Source: Alphaproteobacteria bacterium (GTDB taxonomy: Bacteria > Pseudomonadota > Alphaproteobacteria > Caulobacterales > Aquidulcibacteraceae). From it: a stretch of 64,000 nucleotides of DNA. The DNA lies in contig JAIYAO010000198.1 in NCBI GenBank assembly GCA_027488965.1, positions 1 through 64,000 of the forward strand. Reading direction: 5' to 3'. Of the stretch, positions 1 to 13,629 are shown in pieces (positions within the stretch are counted from its first letter, which is position 1; each line of letters starts with the position of its first letter). A model generated the notes under the pieces. It made no database searches. It saw nothing but the letters and a program-made list of their open reading frames with translations, and was not told the origin of the DNA. Both the position numbers and the translations under genes were made by a program.

Positions 1-1086
1 GACGATGAGATCGCCGTCCAGCAGGGCTGCGCTGTCTTCGGCGCGGATGAGCCGTCCGCAGATTTCCGCGACCTGGTAAACCCCGCGACGCCAGCCGCTG
101 GCGCTCGCCTGCCGTGCCCCCGGGGCAAGCGTCACGCGCAGGCCGATCAGCGCAAGCGGGCGTCCCGAAACATGGGCCGCCGCCGACAATGCTTCGATGT
201 GGCGCAGGAAAAACGGCGCGCCGAACAGCGAGGCCGGGCCTGCGTGACTGCTGCGCACCGCCGCAAGACCGGCTTCCACGTGCGCTTCACGGCGGCCTCG
301 GTAGATCTTCGAGAACAACCAGGCGATGGCGTCGTCGTGATCGTCCTTGGCGCCGATCACCAGCGAGGCGCCCCTGCCGATGGCGGCGGCGGTGAAATCC
401 CCGTCGCGCGTGTCGGCCAGCATGAGGGTCGGCAGATGGTGCAGGCGGGCGTTCCGCCGCAGCGCCCCGCAGAGCGCGAGCGCCGTGGCGGAATCCGCAT
501 GCGCGTTCAACGCCACCGCGTCGAACCGGTCGTCGTGCAGGAAGTCGAACCCCATGAACGAGCTGAACGCCGCTTCAAGGCGCCCATGATGCAGCGCCAG
601 CGCACGCTCGAGCGTGAGGAAAAACGGGTGCGGCTCCCCGATGTAGAGCGCCCGCCAGCCGGCCTGCGGCGCGGTGAAAGCAGGTGCGCCGCCGCAGGCT
701 GCGGCCGTCTGCAGGCGGAGCGTGAGCTCCTCGCGCGCGATGGCGGAACGGCGCGCCGCCGCCAGTTCGCGCGTCATGAGGGCAGCCGGCCCGTCCGTCT
801 GGGTCCAGCCGTCGAACGGATCATCGCCGGGAGTGGGCGGGTTTGCGAAGTCGGTGGCCGCGACGATGGCGCCCGGGCGGGCATCCAGCGCGGCAAGCTG
901 CGCCGCCTCGACCAGCGCCCAGGCGCGGGCATCGGGATGGGCGTCGAGGATGGCGATGTCTTCCGGGGCGAGCCGTTGACGCTGCATCGGCCCGACGAGC
1001 GCTGCGGCTTCCACGCCCGCGGCGACCAGCACGTCCTGCAGGTCGCGGGCGCGACGGGCGCTGGATGACCGAACGGAAACGCGCAT
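1..1086 (-). CDS. Response-regulator-like protein with degenerate GGDEF region (PopA-like), 3' truncated at window edge
   Basis: Reverse-strand frame open from ATG at 1086 to the window edge: [32 protein letters not shown]...[47 protein letters not shown]...; REC-like segments followed by a GGDEF-like segment without a visible GGDEF signature. Confidence 0.5.
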   Translation of the reverse strand, partial: MRVSVRSSSARRARDLQDVLVAAGVEAAALVGPMQRQRLAPEDIAILDAHPDARAWALVEAAQLAALDARPGAIVAATDFANPPTPGDDPFDGWTQTDGPAALMTRELAAARRSAIAREELTLRLQTAAACGGAPAFTAPQAGWRALYIGEPHPFFLTLERALALHHGRLEAAFSSFMGFDFLHDDRFDAVALNAHADSATALALCGALRRNARLHHLPTLMLADTRDGDFTAAAIGRGASLVIGAKDDHDDAIAWLFSKIYRGRREAHVEAGLAAVRSSHAGPASLFGAPFFLRHIEALSAAAHVSGRPLALIGLRVTLAPGARQASASGWRRGVYQVAEICGRLIRAEDSAALLDGDLIV

Positions 1087-1233
1087 GCGGTGACGGACCT
1101 CGGTCGGACCGATCCCGTCGGTCAGCGGCGGCAGTATCGCCCCGCCCTCCCGCAAAGGAAAGCCGCGGAAATGGTTGACGGGACGTTGTTTGATGCCCAA
1201 CGCAATGAATTCAAGCGACAAAGGAGAAAAGCG

Positions 1234-2352
1234 ATGGCGTCGGGTCCGCTGAAGGGAATTCGGGTTCTGGAGTTTGCCGGCATCGGGCCCGGACCGTTCA
1301 CGTGCATGTTGCTGTCGGACATGGGCGCCGATGTGGTGCGCGTCGACCGCAAGGGCGCGCGCGGATCGAAGTTCGATGTCACGAGCCGCGGGCGCCGCTC
1401 GGTGGCCGTCGATCTCAAGTCTCCCGACGGCGTGGCGGCTTGCGTGGCGCTCGCGGAGAAGGCGGACGTGCTGCTCGAAGGATTCCGCCCCGGCGTGATG
1501 GAACGCCTGGGCCTTGGTCCAGACGCGTTGCTGGCGAGGAACCCGAAGCTTGTGTACGCGCGGATGACGGGCTGGGGCCAGACGGGACCGCTCGCCTCGG
1601 CCGCCGGCCACGATCTCAACTACATTGCGCTCACCGGCGGCCTGCACGCCATGGGCCGGAAGAACCAGCCGCCGGCGCCGCCGCTCAATCTCGTGGGAGA
1701 TTTCGGCGGCGGCGCGCTCTACATGGCCATGGGAATCTGCGCGGCGCTGATCGAAGCGCAGCGCTCCGGCAAGGGCCAGACTATCGACTGCGCCATGACG
1801 GACGGGGCGGCGTCGCTCGCGTCGATGTTCTACGGCATGCGCGCGTCGGGTCTGTGGAGCGATGACCGCGACTCCAACCTCCTCGATGGCGGCGCCCACT
1901 TCTACGACACCTACGAAACCAAGGACGGAAAGTGGGTCTCGATCGGCTCTATCGAGCCGCAGTTCTACGCGCTGCTGCTGGAAAAGTCGGGCCTCTCGGA
2001 CGATCCAGCCTTCGCCGCGCAGATGGACCGCACCGCGTGGCCTGCGCTGTCGGAAAAGCTCGCGGGCGTGATCGCGACAAGGACGCGCGACGAGTGGTGT
2101 GCCCTGATGGAAGGCACGGACGTGTGCTTTGCCCCGGTTCTGTCGTGGGAAGAGGCCACGCGCCACCCGCACAACGTCGCCCGCGACACCTTCGTGACCA
2201 TCGAGGGTGTCGTGCAGCCGAACGTGGCGCCGCGGTTCTCGGGCACGCCCTCCAGGGTGCAGGGGCCGCCGCCGGAGGCGGGCGCCCACACCGCCAGCGC
2301 CATGGCCGACTGGGGCGTGGACGCCGCCCTCGTGGCGCGGGTCGCCGGCTGA
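1234..2352 (+). CDS. CaiB/BaiF family III CoA-transferase (alpha-methylacyl-CoA racemase-like)
   Basis: [39 protein letters not shown]..., AAGGAG RBS at 1221. Confidence 0.9.
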   Translation: MASGPLKGIRVLEFAGIGPGPFTCMLLSDMGADVVRVDRKGARGSKFDVTSRGRRSVAVDLKSPDGVAACVALAEKADVLLEGFRPGVMERLGLGPDALLARNPKLVYARMTGWGQTGPLASAAGHDLNYIALTGGLHAMGRKNQPPAPPLNLVGDFGGGALYMAMGICAALIEAQRSGKGQTIDCAMTDGAASLASMFYGMRASGLWSDDRDSNLLDGGAHFYDTYETKDGKWVSIGSIEPQFYALLLEKSGLSDDPAFAAQMDRTAWPALSEKLAGVIATRTRDEWCALMEGTDVCFAPVLSWEEATRHPHNVARDTFVTIEGVVQPNVAPRFSGTPSRVQGPPPEAGAHTASAMADWGVDAALVARVAG

Positions 2353-2453
2353 ACGTCGTTCATCGGCGGTTCAAGACGGGACTGCGAGAAAGGTTGTGAC
2401 GGCGCGCTCCTCGTCCCTCGCTCGCGTCGCCGTCCTGGGTAATGCCAGACGAG

Positions 2454-2480
2454 CGCCGGCCGCCGGCTCAGCGGCCGGCG
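2454..2480 (+). terminator. Possible intrinsic terminator after the CoA-transferase gene
   Basis: CGCCGGCCGC-cggctca-GCGGCCGGCG followed by TTTCGTCT. Confidence 0.5.
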
Positions 2481-2575
2481 TTTCGTCTGTCTGGCGTCCT
2501 GCTCGCATTGCACAGTGCAGCGTTGCACCCTAGAAATCGCGCTGACGCGGCGTCGCCGCCGCCACGGGAACAGGC

Positions 2576-3283
2576 ATGGCCAGCAAGGTCTATTCGGACG
2601 CCGCCTCTGCGCTCACGGGGCTCACCTTCGACGGCATGTCTGTGATGAGCGGGGGCTTCGGACTCTGCGGCATCCCGGAAAACCTGATCGTGGCGCTGCG
2701 CGATAGCGGCGTGAAGGGGATCACGGTGATCTCCAACAACGCGGGCGTGGACGGCTTCGGCCTCGGCCTTCTATTGGAGACGCGCCAGATCGCACGCATG
2801 GTCTCTTCCTACGTCGGCGAGAACAAGGAGTTCGAGCGGCAGTACCTCTCCGGCGAGTTGCAGCTCGAATTCAACCCCCAGGGCACGCTGGCCGAGCGCA
2901 TCCGCGCTGGCGGCGCAGGGATAGCCGGCTTCTACACGAAGACCGGTGTCGGCACGTTGGTGGCCGAAGGCAAGGACATCCGCGCCTTCAACGGCGAGGA
3001 TTACGTTCTGGAGACAGGGCTCACCGCCGATCTCTCCATCGTGAAGGCCTGGCGCGGCGACAAGGCCGGCAATCTCCAGTTCCGCAAGACCGCGCGCAAC
3101 TTCAATCCGATGATGGCGACCGCCGGCAAGGTCTGCGTCGCGGAAGTGGAGCAGCTGCTCGATGTCGGCGCACTCGACCCCGACAACATCCATACGCCCG
3201 GCATCTACGTCGACCGGATCGTGCAGGGCGGCTTCCAGAAGCGCATCGAACAGCGCACCACGCGCAAGCGGGAGGCCGTGTAA
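2576..3283 (+). CDS. 3-oxoacid CoA-transferase subunit A
   Basis: [61 protein letters not shown] alpha family. Confidence 0.93.
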   Translation: MASKVYSDAASALTGLTFDGMSVMSGGFGLCGIPENLIVALRDSGVKGITVISNNAGVDGFGLGLLLETRQIARMVSSYVGENKEFERQYLSGELQLEFNPQGTLAERIRAGGAGIAGFYTKTGVGTLVAEGKDIRAFNGEDYVLETGLTADLSIVKAWRGDKAGNLQFRKTARNFNPMMATAGKVCVAEVEQLLDVGALDPDNIHTPGIYVDRIVQGGFQKRIEQRTTRKREAV

Positions 3284-3936
3284 TGCCCTGGACCCGTGAC
3301 CAGCTGGCCGCCCGCGCCGCGCAGGAACTGCAGGACGGCTTCTATGTGAACCTCGGCATCGGCATCCCGACGCTGGTGGCCAACTACATTCCCGCCGGCA
3401 TGGAAGTGACGCTGCAGAGCGAGAACGGCATGCTCGGCATGGGGCCGTTTCCCTATGACGACGAGGTCGATCCCGATCTCATCAACGCCGGCAAGCAGAC
3501 CATCACCGAACTGCCGCAGACCGCGTATTTTTCGTCTTCCGACAGCTTCGCCATGATCCGCGGCGGCCACATCGATCTCTCCATCCTCGGCGCGATGGAG
3601 GTGTCGTCGCGCGGCGACCTCGCCAACTGGATGGTGCCCGGCAAGATGGTGAAGGGCATGGGCGGCGCGATGGATCTCGTCGCCGGCGTCAAGCGCGTGA
3701 TCGTGGTGATGGAGCACGCCGCCAAGGACGGTACGCCCAAGCTGCTTAACGCCTGCCGCCTGCCGCTGACGGGCGTGCGGGTGGTGGACCGCGTGATCAC
3801 CGATCTCGGCGTGTTCGATGTGGACAAGAAGGGCCCCGGCGACCTCACGCTGATCGAGCGCGCCGAAGGCGTCAGCCTCGACGAAATCCGGGCGAAGACC
3901 GAAGCCCCCTTCACGGTGGCCGCCGCCGCGGCCTGA
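3283..3936 (+). CDS. 3-oxoacid CoA-transferase subunit B
   Basis: [40 protein letters not shown] overlap with subunit A. Confidence 0.93.
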   Translation: MPWTRDQLAARAAQELQDGFYVNLGIGIPTLVANYIPAGMEVTLQSENGMLGMGPFPYDDEVDPDLINAGKQTITELPQTAYFSSSDSFAMIRGGHIDLSILGAMEVSSRGDLANWMVPGKMVKGMGGAMDLVAGVKRVIVVMEHAAKDGTPKLLNACRLPLTGVRVVDRVITDLGVFDVDKKGPGDLTLIERAEGVSLDEIRAKTEAPFTVAAAAA

Positions 3937-3972
3937 CCGGCAAACCGGCAGGCTGTTGATAAGTCTTGTCGA

Positions 3973-3987
3973 GTTCCTGTTTTGTTC
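3973..3987 (+). promoter_or_regulatory. LexA (SOS) box upstream of imuA
   Basis: GTTC-CTGTTTT-GTTC, exact match to alphaproteobacterial GTTC-N7-GTTC, 24 nt before imuA ATG. Confidence 0.8.
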
Positions 3988-4010
3988 TATAGTCCTGCAT
4001 TGGCCCTCCG

Positions 4011-4907
4011 ATGCAGCTTTCCCTCGATCTCCGTGGCGGCGCCCGCCCCAGGCCCACGCCCCTTCGCCTCGTGGCCCCGCCCCGCGCGGCGGCGGCGGCG
4101 CCCGCCCAGTCTGAGGCCCTGCCGGAGTCCCTGAAGTCGAAGATCGCCCGGCTGGAGCGTGCGACGGCCACGGCGTGGGGCGTCGTCCCGCTGGGAGACC
4201 GGCGGGTGGATGGCTGTTTTCCCCGGGGCGGCCTGCCGCGCGGGCGCTGGCACGAGATCGTGGGGGAGGGGCTGGAGGCGGAGACGCCCGCCGCCGCCAC
4301 GGGGTTCGCCGCCAGCCTCGCCCGCCGGATGGCGCGGGAGGGCGCCGTCGTCTGGGTGATGCAGCGGCCCGATGTCCACGCCCCGGGGCTCCAGGCGTTC
4401 GGCCTTGGGGCCGACCGCGTGATCTTCGTGCGGACCGCCAACGACGCCGAGACCCTGGCTGTTCTGGAGGACGCCCTGCGCACGCGCGGCGTCGACGCCG
4501 CCGTGGGCGAGGTCGGCGCCTTGAGCCTCATCGCCGGCAAACGCCTGCAACTGGCCTGCGAGCGCGGCGGCGCCAGCGCTTTCCTTCTGCGCCGCCGGCT
4601 GTTCGGCGCGCACGGCGTGCGCGCCGGCGCCAGCGCCGCGACCACCCGCTGGGCGCTCGCGCCCGCCCGCAGCGAGACCGCGCTCCCGGGGCTTGGCCCC
4701 CCGCGCTGGCGCACCGCCCTGGAACGCTGCCGGGGCGGCCGCCCCGGCGCCTGGATCATGGAGGCCGCCGATGAAACGGGCGATGTGCGTGTGGTTGCGG
4801 AACTGGCCCATCACGCGGCTGATGCGGGGGACATCCGCGCGTCCTGGCGTGCAGGGCTGCGCGACCGCAGCGACCATCGACAACGCCCGGCGGCTGGCGG
4901 CGGTTGA
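4011..4907 (+). CDS. imuA: ImuA (SOS mutagenesis accessory, RecA/SulA-like)
   Basis: Position directly before imuB-dnaE2; GGLPRGRWHEIVGEGLEAETPAAATGFAASLARRM; LexA box upstream. Confidence 0.85.
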   Translation: MQLSLDLRGGARPRPTPLRLVAPPRAAAAAPAQSEALPESLKSKIARLERATATAWGVVPLGDRRVDGCFPRGGLPRGRWHEIVGEGLEAETPAAATGFAASLARRMAREGAVVWVMQRPDVHAPGLQAFGLGADRVIFVRTANDAETLAVLEDALRTRGVDAAVGEVGALSLIAGKRLQLACERGGASAFLLRRRLFGAHGVRAGASAATTRWALAPARSETALPGLGPPRWRTALERCRGGRPGAWIMEAADETGDVRVVAELAHHAADAGDIRASWRAGLRDRSDHRQRPAAGGG

Positions 4908-6287
4908 CGACATCGCCGCAGCACTCGGCGTCCGGCCCGGCCAGACCGTCGCCGATACCCTCGCGCTGTGGCCGCACCTTGAGGTGCACGACGCCGATAC
5001 GGAAGCTGACGCCGCGGCGCTGAAGGCTGTCGCCGCCTGGTGCTTGCGCTTTTCGCCCGCCGTGGCGCTCGATGCGCCGGACGGGGTGTTTCTCGACATC
5101 GACGGCTGCGCGCATTTCTGGGGCGGCGAGGCCGGCATGGCGCGCGCCGTGCGCGACCGACTGGCCCGCCAGGACATTCCCGCCCGCATCGCCATCGCCG
5201 ACACGTTCGCCGCCGCCTGGGCGCTCGCGCGTTATGGAGACGGCGACATCACGGTCTCGCAGGGCGACGCCGCTACGCGCCTCGCCCCCCTGCCGGCGGC
5301 GGCGCTGCGCATCGAGCCGCTCACGGCGCACCGCCTCGCCCGGCTGGGGGTGCGCACCATCGCGCAGATGCGCGCGTTGCCGCGGCCGGCGGTGCAGAAG
5401 CGCTTCGGCGCATCCGTGCTGCTGCAACTCGATCGCGCGCTGGGCGCGGCCGAAGAGGTGCTCGACTTCCTGCATCCGCCGCCGCCGTGGACGGCGCGGC
5501 GCGTGTTCGCCGAACCTGTCAGCCGGCCCGAGGCCTTCCAGCAGCTGGTGCGCGATCTGGCCGAGGCCCTGTGCGCGAAGCTTGATCGCGCCGGCCTCGC
5601 CGCGCGGCGGTTTGCGCTCGTCTTGCACCGTGTCGATGGCGAGAATGCCGGGCGCGGCGTGGGGGCTGCGCTGCCGATGCGCGATCCGAAACGGCTGGCG
5701 GCGCTGTTTGCGCCGAAGCTGGAGACGGTCGATCCCGGGTTCGGGGTGGAGGCGGCGGTGCTGGTCGCCCATGACGTGGCGCCGCTGCAGCATGCGCAGG
5801 CCGATCTCGTCGCCGCCGCCGCCGATGTGCGTAACGCCGATCTCGCGCCGCTTGTGGATCGCCTGCGCAATCGTCTCGGCGCCGACAACGTCTGGCGCGC
5901 CGCCCCGTTTTCGAGCCACGTGCCCGAACGCGCCGTCACGCGCACTCCGCCGCTTGCGGCGCCGACCGGGCAGGGATGGCCGCCCGACCGTCCGCGCCCC
6001 GTGCGACTGTTCCGCAAGCCGTTGCCCATCGAGGCCGTGGCGCCCGTGCCGGACGATCCGCCGCTGCTGTTCCGCTGGCGCGGGCGTACGCACCGCATCC
6101 GCCGCGCCGAGGGCCCTGAGCGGATCGGTGCGGAGTGGTGGCGCGCGGCCTGGGCCGACAACGACATCGACCGCGTACGCGACTACTACCGCGTCGAGGA
6201 CGAAGCGGGCGCACGCTACTGGCTGTTCCGCACCGGCCTTTACGGCCACGACCGTCCGACGAAATGGTTCCTGCACGGGGTGTTCGC

Positions 6288-6291
<4 letters not shown>
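4771..6291 (+). CDS. imuB: ImuB, Y-family DNA polymerase-like protein
   Basis: [20 protein letters not shown]...[51 protein letters not shown]. Confidence 0.9.
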
Positions 6292-9475
<3,184 letters not shown>

Positions 9476-9479
<4 letters not shown>

Positions 9480-10129
9480 TCCCTGTCAGGCGCGCCCAGC
9501 GGGAAAAACTTGCGCCAGGGCCGCGCCTCGTCGACGGCCCGCGCGAACGACGGGCGCTCCAGCAGGCGTCGCCGGTAGGCCTGCACATGGCGGAAGGGCG
9601 GGTCGATGGGGTGGGTCCAGTCGGCGTAGAACAGCGCCGGGGCGGCGCCGCAGTCTGCAAGGGAGAACGTGTCGCCCGCCGCCCACTCCCGCGTCGCCAT
9701 CACGCCGTCGAGCCACAGGTAGGCCGTCTCCAGCATCGCACGGGCCTCCGCGACGCCTTGCGGGTCCCGGTTATCGGGCGTGCGCAGCGCATCGAGAACG
9801 ATCTTCTGCTGCGGGGTCATCACGTAGTTGTCGAAGAACCGGTCCATCGCCCGCACATCGAGTGCGACGCGGGGATCCGCCGGCAGGAACCGCACAGGCC
9901 CCGGGTGATACAGGTCGAGGTGCTCGATGATGACGGTCGCCTCCATCACCGGGCGTCCTTCGTCCACCAGCACGGGGAACCGCTTGATGGGCCATAGCGC
10001 CGCCAGCTCCGTCATGGCTTCCTCGCCGTCGAGCATGCGGAACGCGAAGGGCGTGTCGTTCTCGTAGAGCGCCACCAGCACCTTCTGGCAGTATGACGAA
10101 AAGGGGTGGGCATAGAGCGTCAGGGCCAC
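9476..10129 (-). CDS. Glutathione S-transferase family protein
   Basis: [56 protein letters not shown]. Confidence 0.9.
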
Positions 10130-10206
10130 GCGAACTCCTTGGGCTGGTGTGCGAGCCTAGCGCCTGGCCGCGTCGGCGGGGAAAGGAAAAGCACCGGCGG
10201 CGGCGC

Positions 10207-10296
10207 TGGCGGATGGGGTGGGATTCGAACCCACGGTGAGCTTGCACCCACGGCGGTTTTCAAGACCGCTGCCTTAAACCACTCGGCCACCCATCC
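10207..10296 (-). tRNA. tRNA-Ser(UGA)
   Basis: Reverse strand 5'-GGATGGGTGGCCGAGTGGTTTAAGGCAGCGGTCTTGAAAACCGCC...GGTTCGAATCCCACCCCATCCGCCA; anticodon TGA, variable arm, encoded CCA. Confidence 0.95.
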
Positions 10297-10502
10297 GCGG
10301 GCGCGCGACGGGCGCTCTTAGGCGGACGCGGCGGCGGCGTCCACGGAAAGGGCGTGGGCGGGCATCGTTATCTCCCGTTGTTGGTGAATATGAATATACC
10401 GTAAAAGCTAACGGGAACTCAAACCAGATCCGGTAAGTTGAGGCCAATGGATAAAGTGCGCCGGGATGATTTCGCGGCGCACTCTTCTTGCGGAGTGCTT
10501 GC

Positions 10503-11678
10503 ATGGCGCGTGCTGGACACAGGAACGGAACCCCGATCAAGGGCGCAGCCCTTTCGGCGCTGGCGCTTCTGGCCGGCGCGCCGTTCGCCGCGACCGCCGG
10601 CGCAGACCCCGGGCAAGGGGCGCCCATCGTCTTCGCCCGCCGCGCTGCGCCGGCCGCCTCCGCGCCCATGACCGTGGCCGCGCCGGCCACGGCCGCCGCC
10701 CCCGTCCGCTTCCAGACCACCGCCGCCCCGCGCCGCGCGGTCTCAGTTCCGTTTGACCAGCCGGAGGCCCTCTACGGCTATGGCGGGCCAAGGACCCGCC
10801 GCCCCGCCCCCCCGATCGACCTGCGCGGCGCGCTGAATGCGCCCGCGACCACGGCCTCCCTCGCGGACGATGCCTTCGAGACCGAGCAGCCGCCGCAGAC
10901 GCAGCCCGCGCCGGAGGCGCCCGCTCCCGCGCTGATGGCCGCCGCCGCCGCCGCGCCGGCGCAGACGCGCCCCGACTGGCTGGAGCAGGAGCGCACGGGC
11001 GCGCCCTACGAAGCCAAGGGCCAATGGTACGTGCCCACCGCGGAGCCGAGCTATTCCGAGACCGGCCGCGCCTCCTGGTATGGCGGCGAGTTTCACGGCC
11101 GGCGCACCGCCAGCGGCGAGATCTTCGATTCCGAGGCGCTGACCGCCGCCCACCCGACGCTGCCGATCCCCAGCCTCGTGCAGGTGACCAACCTGGCCAA
11201 CGGCCGCGAGGTGATTGTCCGGGTCAACGACCGCGGGCCTTTCCATGGCGGCCGGCTGATCGACGTCTCGCGGCGCGCCGCCGAGGTGCTCGGGTTCGAG
11301 CGCGAGGGCCAGGCCCAAGTGCACGTGCGTTACCTGGGGCCCGCCCCGAAGCGGGTGAACGCCGACGGCGCCGACGTCGCGCCCGCGCCGCCGCTACCGG
11401 CGGTGGCCGCCGCGGCGCCTGCGCCGAGGGCCGAAGCTCAAGCCGCCGACGGCGCTTTCGTGGTGCAGGTGGGCGCGTTCTCCGATCCCGCCAACGCCGA
11501 GCGTGCGCGGGCCGCCCTGAGCGGCGCGGGCGCTGTGAGCGTCGATCTGCGTCCTGCCGCGGGCGCCACGCTCCACCGGGTCCGCGTCGGCGCCTGGAGC
11601 ACGCGCCACGAGGCTGAAGCCGCGCGCCAGACCGTGGCGAGCCTCGGGTATCCGGGCGCGGTGGTGACCGCACGCTGA
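10503..11678 (+). CDS. rlpA: RlpA-like septal ring lytic transglycosylase with SPOR domain
   Basis: GRASWYGGEFHGRRTASGEIFDSEALTAAHPTLPIPSLVQVTNLANGREVIVRVNDRGPF...; C-terminal SPOR-like FVVQVGAFSDPANAERARAAL. Confidence 0.9.
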   Translation: MARAGHRNGTPIKGAALSALALLAGAPFAATAGADPGQGAPIVFARRAAPAASAPMTVAAPATAAAPVRFQTTAAPRRAVSVPFDQPEALYGYGGPRTRRPAPPIDLRGALNAPATTASLADDAFETEQPPQTQPAPEAPAPALMAAAAAAPAQTRPDWLEQERTGAPYEAKGQWYVPTAEPSYSETGRASWYGGEFHGRRTASGEIFDSEALTAAHPTLPIPSLVQVTNLANGREVIVRVNDRGPFHGGRLIDVSRRAAEVLGFEREGQAQVHVRYLGPAPKRVNADGADVAPAPPLPAVAAAAPAPRAEAQAADGAFVVQVGAFSDPANAERARAALSGAGAVSVDLRPAAGATLHRVRVGAWSTRHEAEAARQTVASLGYPGAVVTAR

Positions 11679-11794
11679 TCCATGGCCGATCGCCCACCGG
11701 GGCGTTGCTGGGCTGGCGCGTTGACGCGTTCCTCCATCGTCGTTTCTATCGCGCCGACGCCCAGAATCGGGCGATTCGCTTTGGAGTCCCTGGC

Positions 11795-12982
11795 ATGCGC
11801 GCGTCGCGGAAAATCCTGTCGGCGCTGATCGCTGCAGCCGTGCTGGCCCCGGCCGGCTTCGTTCTCGCGCAGGCGACGCCGCCGCCACAGCAGAGCGCGC
11901 CGGCCATGGCCGGCGATCCCGTGACGAGCGCTGCAAGCCACCTCGCGATCTACGACTACGGCACGGGGCAGATGCTATACTGCCGGCGCTGCAATGAGCC
12001 GATGGCGCCCTCGTCCATGAGCAAGCTCATGACGCTGCTGGTGGTCGCCGACCAGATCCGCGCGGGCAAGGTGACCCTTGATACGCAATTGCCCGTCAGC
12101 GAGAACGCCTGGCGCAACGGCGCGTCGTCCGATGGCTCGCACATGTTCCTGGAGCTCAACTCGCGCGTGCGCGTGGAGGATCTGCTGCGCGGCGCGGCCG
12201 TCGTGTCCGCCAACGATGCGTGCATCGCCCTGGCCGAAGGCATCGCCGGTTCCGAGGCGGCCTTCGTCGACCTGATGAATGCGCGCGCCCGCGAGCTGGG
12301 CCTTGCGTCCGCGCAGTTCCGCAACGCCACGGGCCTGCCCGATCCCGATCACGTCATCAGCGCCGCAGACCTCGCGCGGCTCTCGGCCGTGATCATCCGC
12401 GACTATCCCGAACTCTACCGGCACTATTCCGAGCGGAGCCTCACCTACAACGGCAAGACGCAGGGCAATCGCAACCCGCTGCTGGGCCTTCCCGGCGCCG
12501 ATGGCGTCAAGACCGGTCACACGAGCGTGGCGGGCTACGGGATGATTGGCTCCTCGATCATCAACGGGCAGCGGCGCATCGTGGTGCTGAACGGGCTGGC
12601 GACCAACGCCGCCCGCACCGATGAGGCCAAGCGGCTGATGAACACGGCGTTCTACGATTTCTCCATCACGCCGCTGTTCGCCAAGGACGCCGTCGTGGGC
12701 GAGGCGGAGGTGTGGCTGGGCGGGCGCAAGACCGTGCCGCTCGTGGCGTCGCAGGCCATCGCCATCGGCGCCCACCGCGCCGTGCGCGCGGGAATGAAGG
12801 CGACCGTGGTCTACAACGGCCCGCTGGCTGCGCCGATCAAGAAGGGCGATGTGGTGGCGCGGCTTGTGGTGGAGGGGCCGGGCGTGCGCCAGGAGTACCC
12901 GCTCGTGGCGGGTGCGCGCGTGGGACGGGCCAACCCGTTCGCCCGGGCGGGTTTCGGCCTGACGCAGCTGTTCGGCGGCTGA
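11795..12982 (+). CDS. D-alanyl-D-alanine carboxypeptidase (peptidase S11)
   Basis: Signal peptide; MAPSSMSKLMTLLVVADQI (SxxK), SANDA, KTGHTSVAGYGMIGS. Confidence 0.92.
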   Translation: MRASRKILSALIAAAVLAPAGFVLAQATPPPQQSAPAMAGDPVTSAASHLAIYDYGTGQMLYCRRCNEPMAPSSMSKLMTLLVVADQIRAGKVTLDTQLPVSENAWRNGASSDGSHMFLELNSRVRVEDLLRGAAVVSANDACIALAEGIAGSEAAFVDLMNARARELGLASAQFRNATGLPDPDHVISAADLARLSAVIIRDYPELYRHYSERSLTYNGKTQGNRNPLLGLPGADGVKTGHTSVAGYGMIGSSIINGQRRIVVLNGLATNAARTDEAKRLMNTAFYDFSITPLFAKDAVVGEAEVWLGGRKTVPLVASQAIAIGAHRAVRAGMKATVVYNGPLAAPIKKGDVVARLVVEGPGVRQEYPLVAGARVGRANPFARAGFGLTQLFGG

Positions 12983-12991
12983 GGCCGCGGG

Positions 12992-13621
12992 GTGGCCGGG
13001 CGCTTCATCACGCTGGAAGGCGGCGAGGGGGTGGGCAAGTCGACGTTGGCGAAGGGGCTGCACCATGCCATCGCCGCCGCCGGCCAGACTGTGGTCGCCA
13101 CCCGTGAGCCGGGCGGGACGCCGGGCGCCGACGACATCAGGGCGCTGCTGGTGCGCGGCGCGGCGGACCGGTGGAGCGCGCTCACCGAAACCCTGTTGCT
13201 GACCGCCGCCCGGAACGATCACGTGGAGCGCGTCATCCGCCCGGCGCTGGCGCAGGGGACGTGGATCGTGTGCGACCGCTTCACGGACTCCACCCACGCC
13301 TACCAGGCGGGCGCCGCGGGGCTGCCCGAGCCGGTGGTCGCGGCGCTGGGGGCGATCATCGACGCCCCGGCCCCGGACCTGACCCTCGTCCTCGACATAG
13401 ACCCTACCCTCGGTCTTGCCCGCGCGCGGAGCACGGCGGCCGGGGAAGGGCGCTACGAAGCGCACGACCTCGCCTATCACGCCCGCGTGCGCCGTGCGTT
13501 CCTCGCCATCGCGGCCAAAGAGCCCGCCCGCTGCGTGGTGATCGATGCGACACTGCCGGCCGATCAGGTCCTCATGGTCGCATGCAAGGCCATCGCGGCG
13601 CGCCTCGGACTTCCGCTATAG
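12992..13621 (+). CDS. tmk: Thymidylate kinase
   Basis: FITLEGGEGVGKSTLAKGLHHAI; CDRFTDSTHAYQ. Confidence 0.95.
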   Translation: MAGRFITLEGGEGVGKSTLAKGLHHAIAAAGQTVVATREPGGTPGADDIRALLVRGAADRWSALTETLLLTAARNDHVERVIRPALAQGTWIVCDRFTDSTHAYQAGAAGLPEPVVAALGAIIDAPAPDLTLVLDIDPTLGLARARSTAAGEGRYEAHDLAYHARVRRAFLAIAAKEPARCVVIDATLPADQVLMVACKAIAARLGLPL

Positions 13622-13629
13622 TCGCGGGC

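Noticed and set aside
4756-6276. 506-aa reverse ORF opposite imuB
   Set aside because: Antisense to a well-supported imuB; low-complexity R/H/A composition
10207-10296. tRNA-Ser as an integration site for a genomic island
   Set aside because: Flanked by housekeeping genes; no integrase or partial tRNA repeat seen
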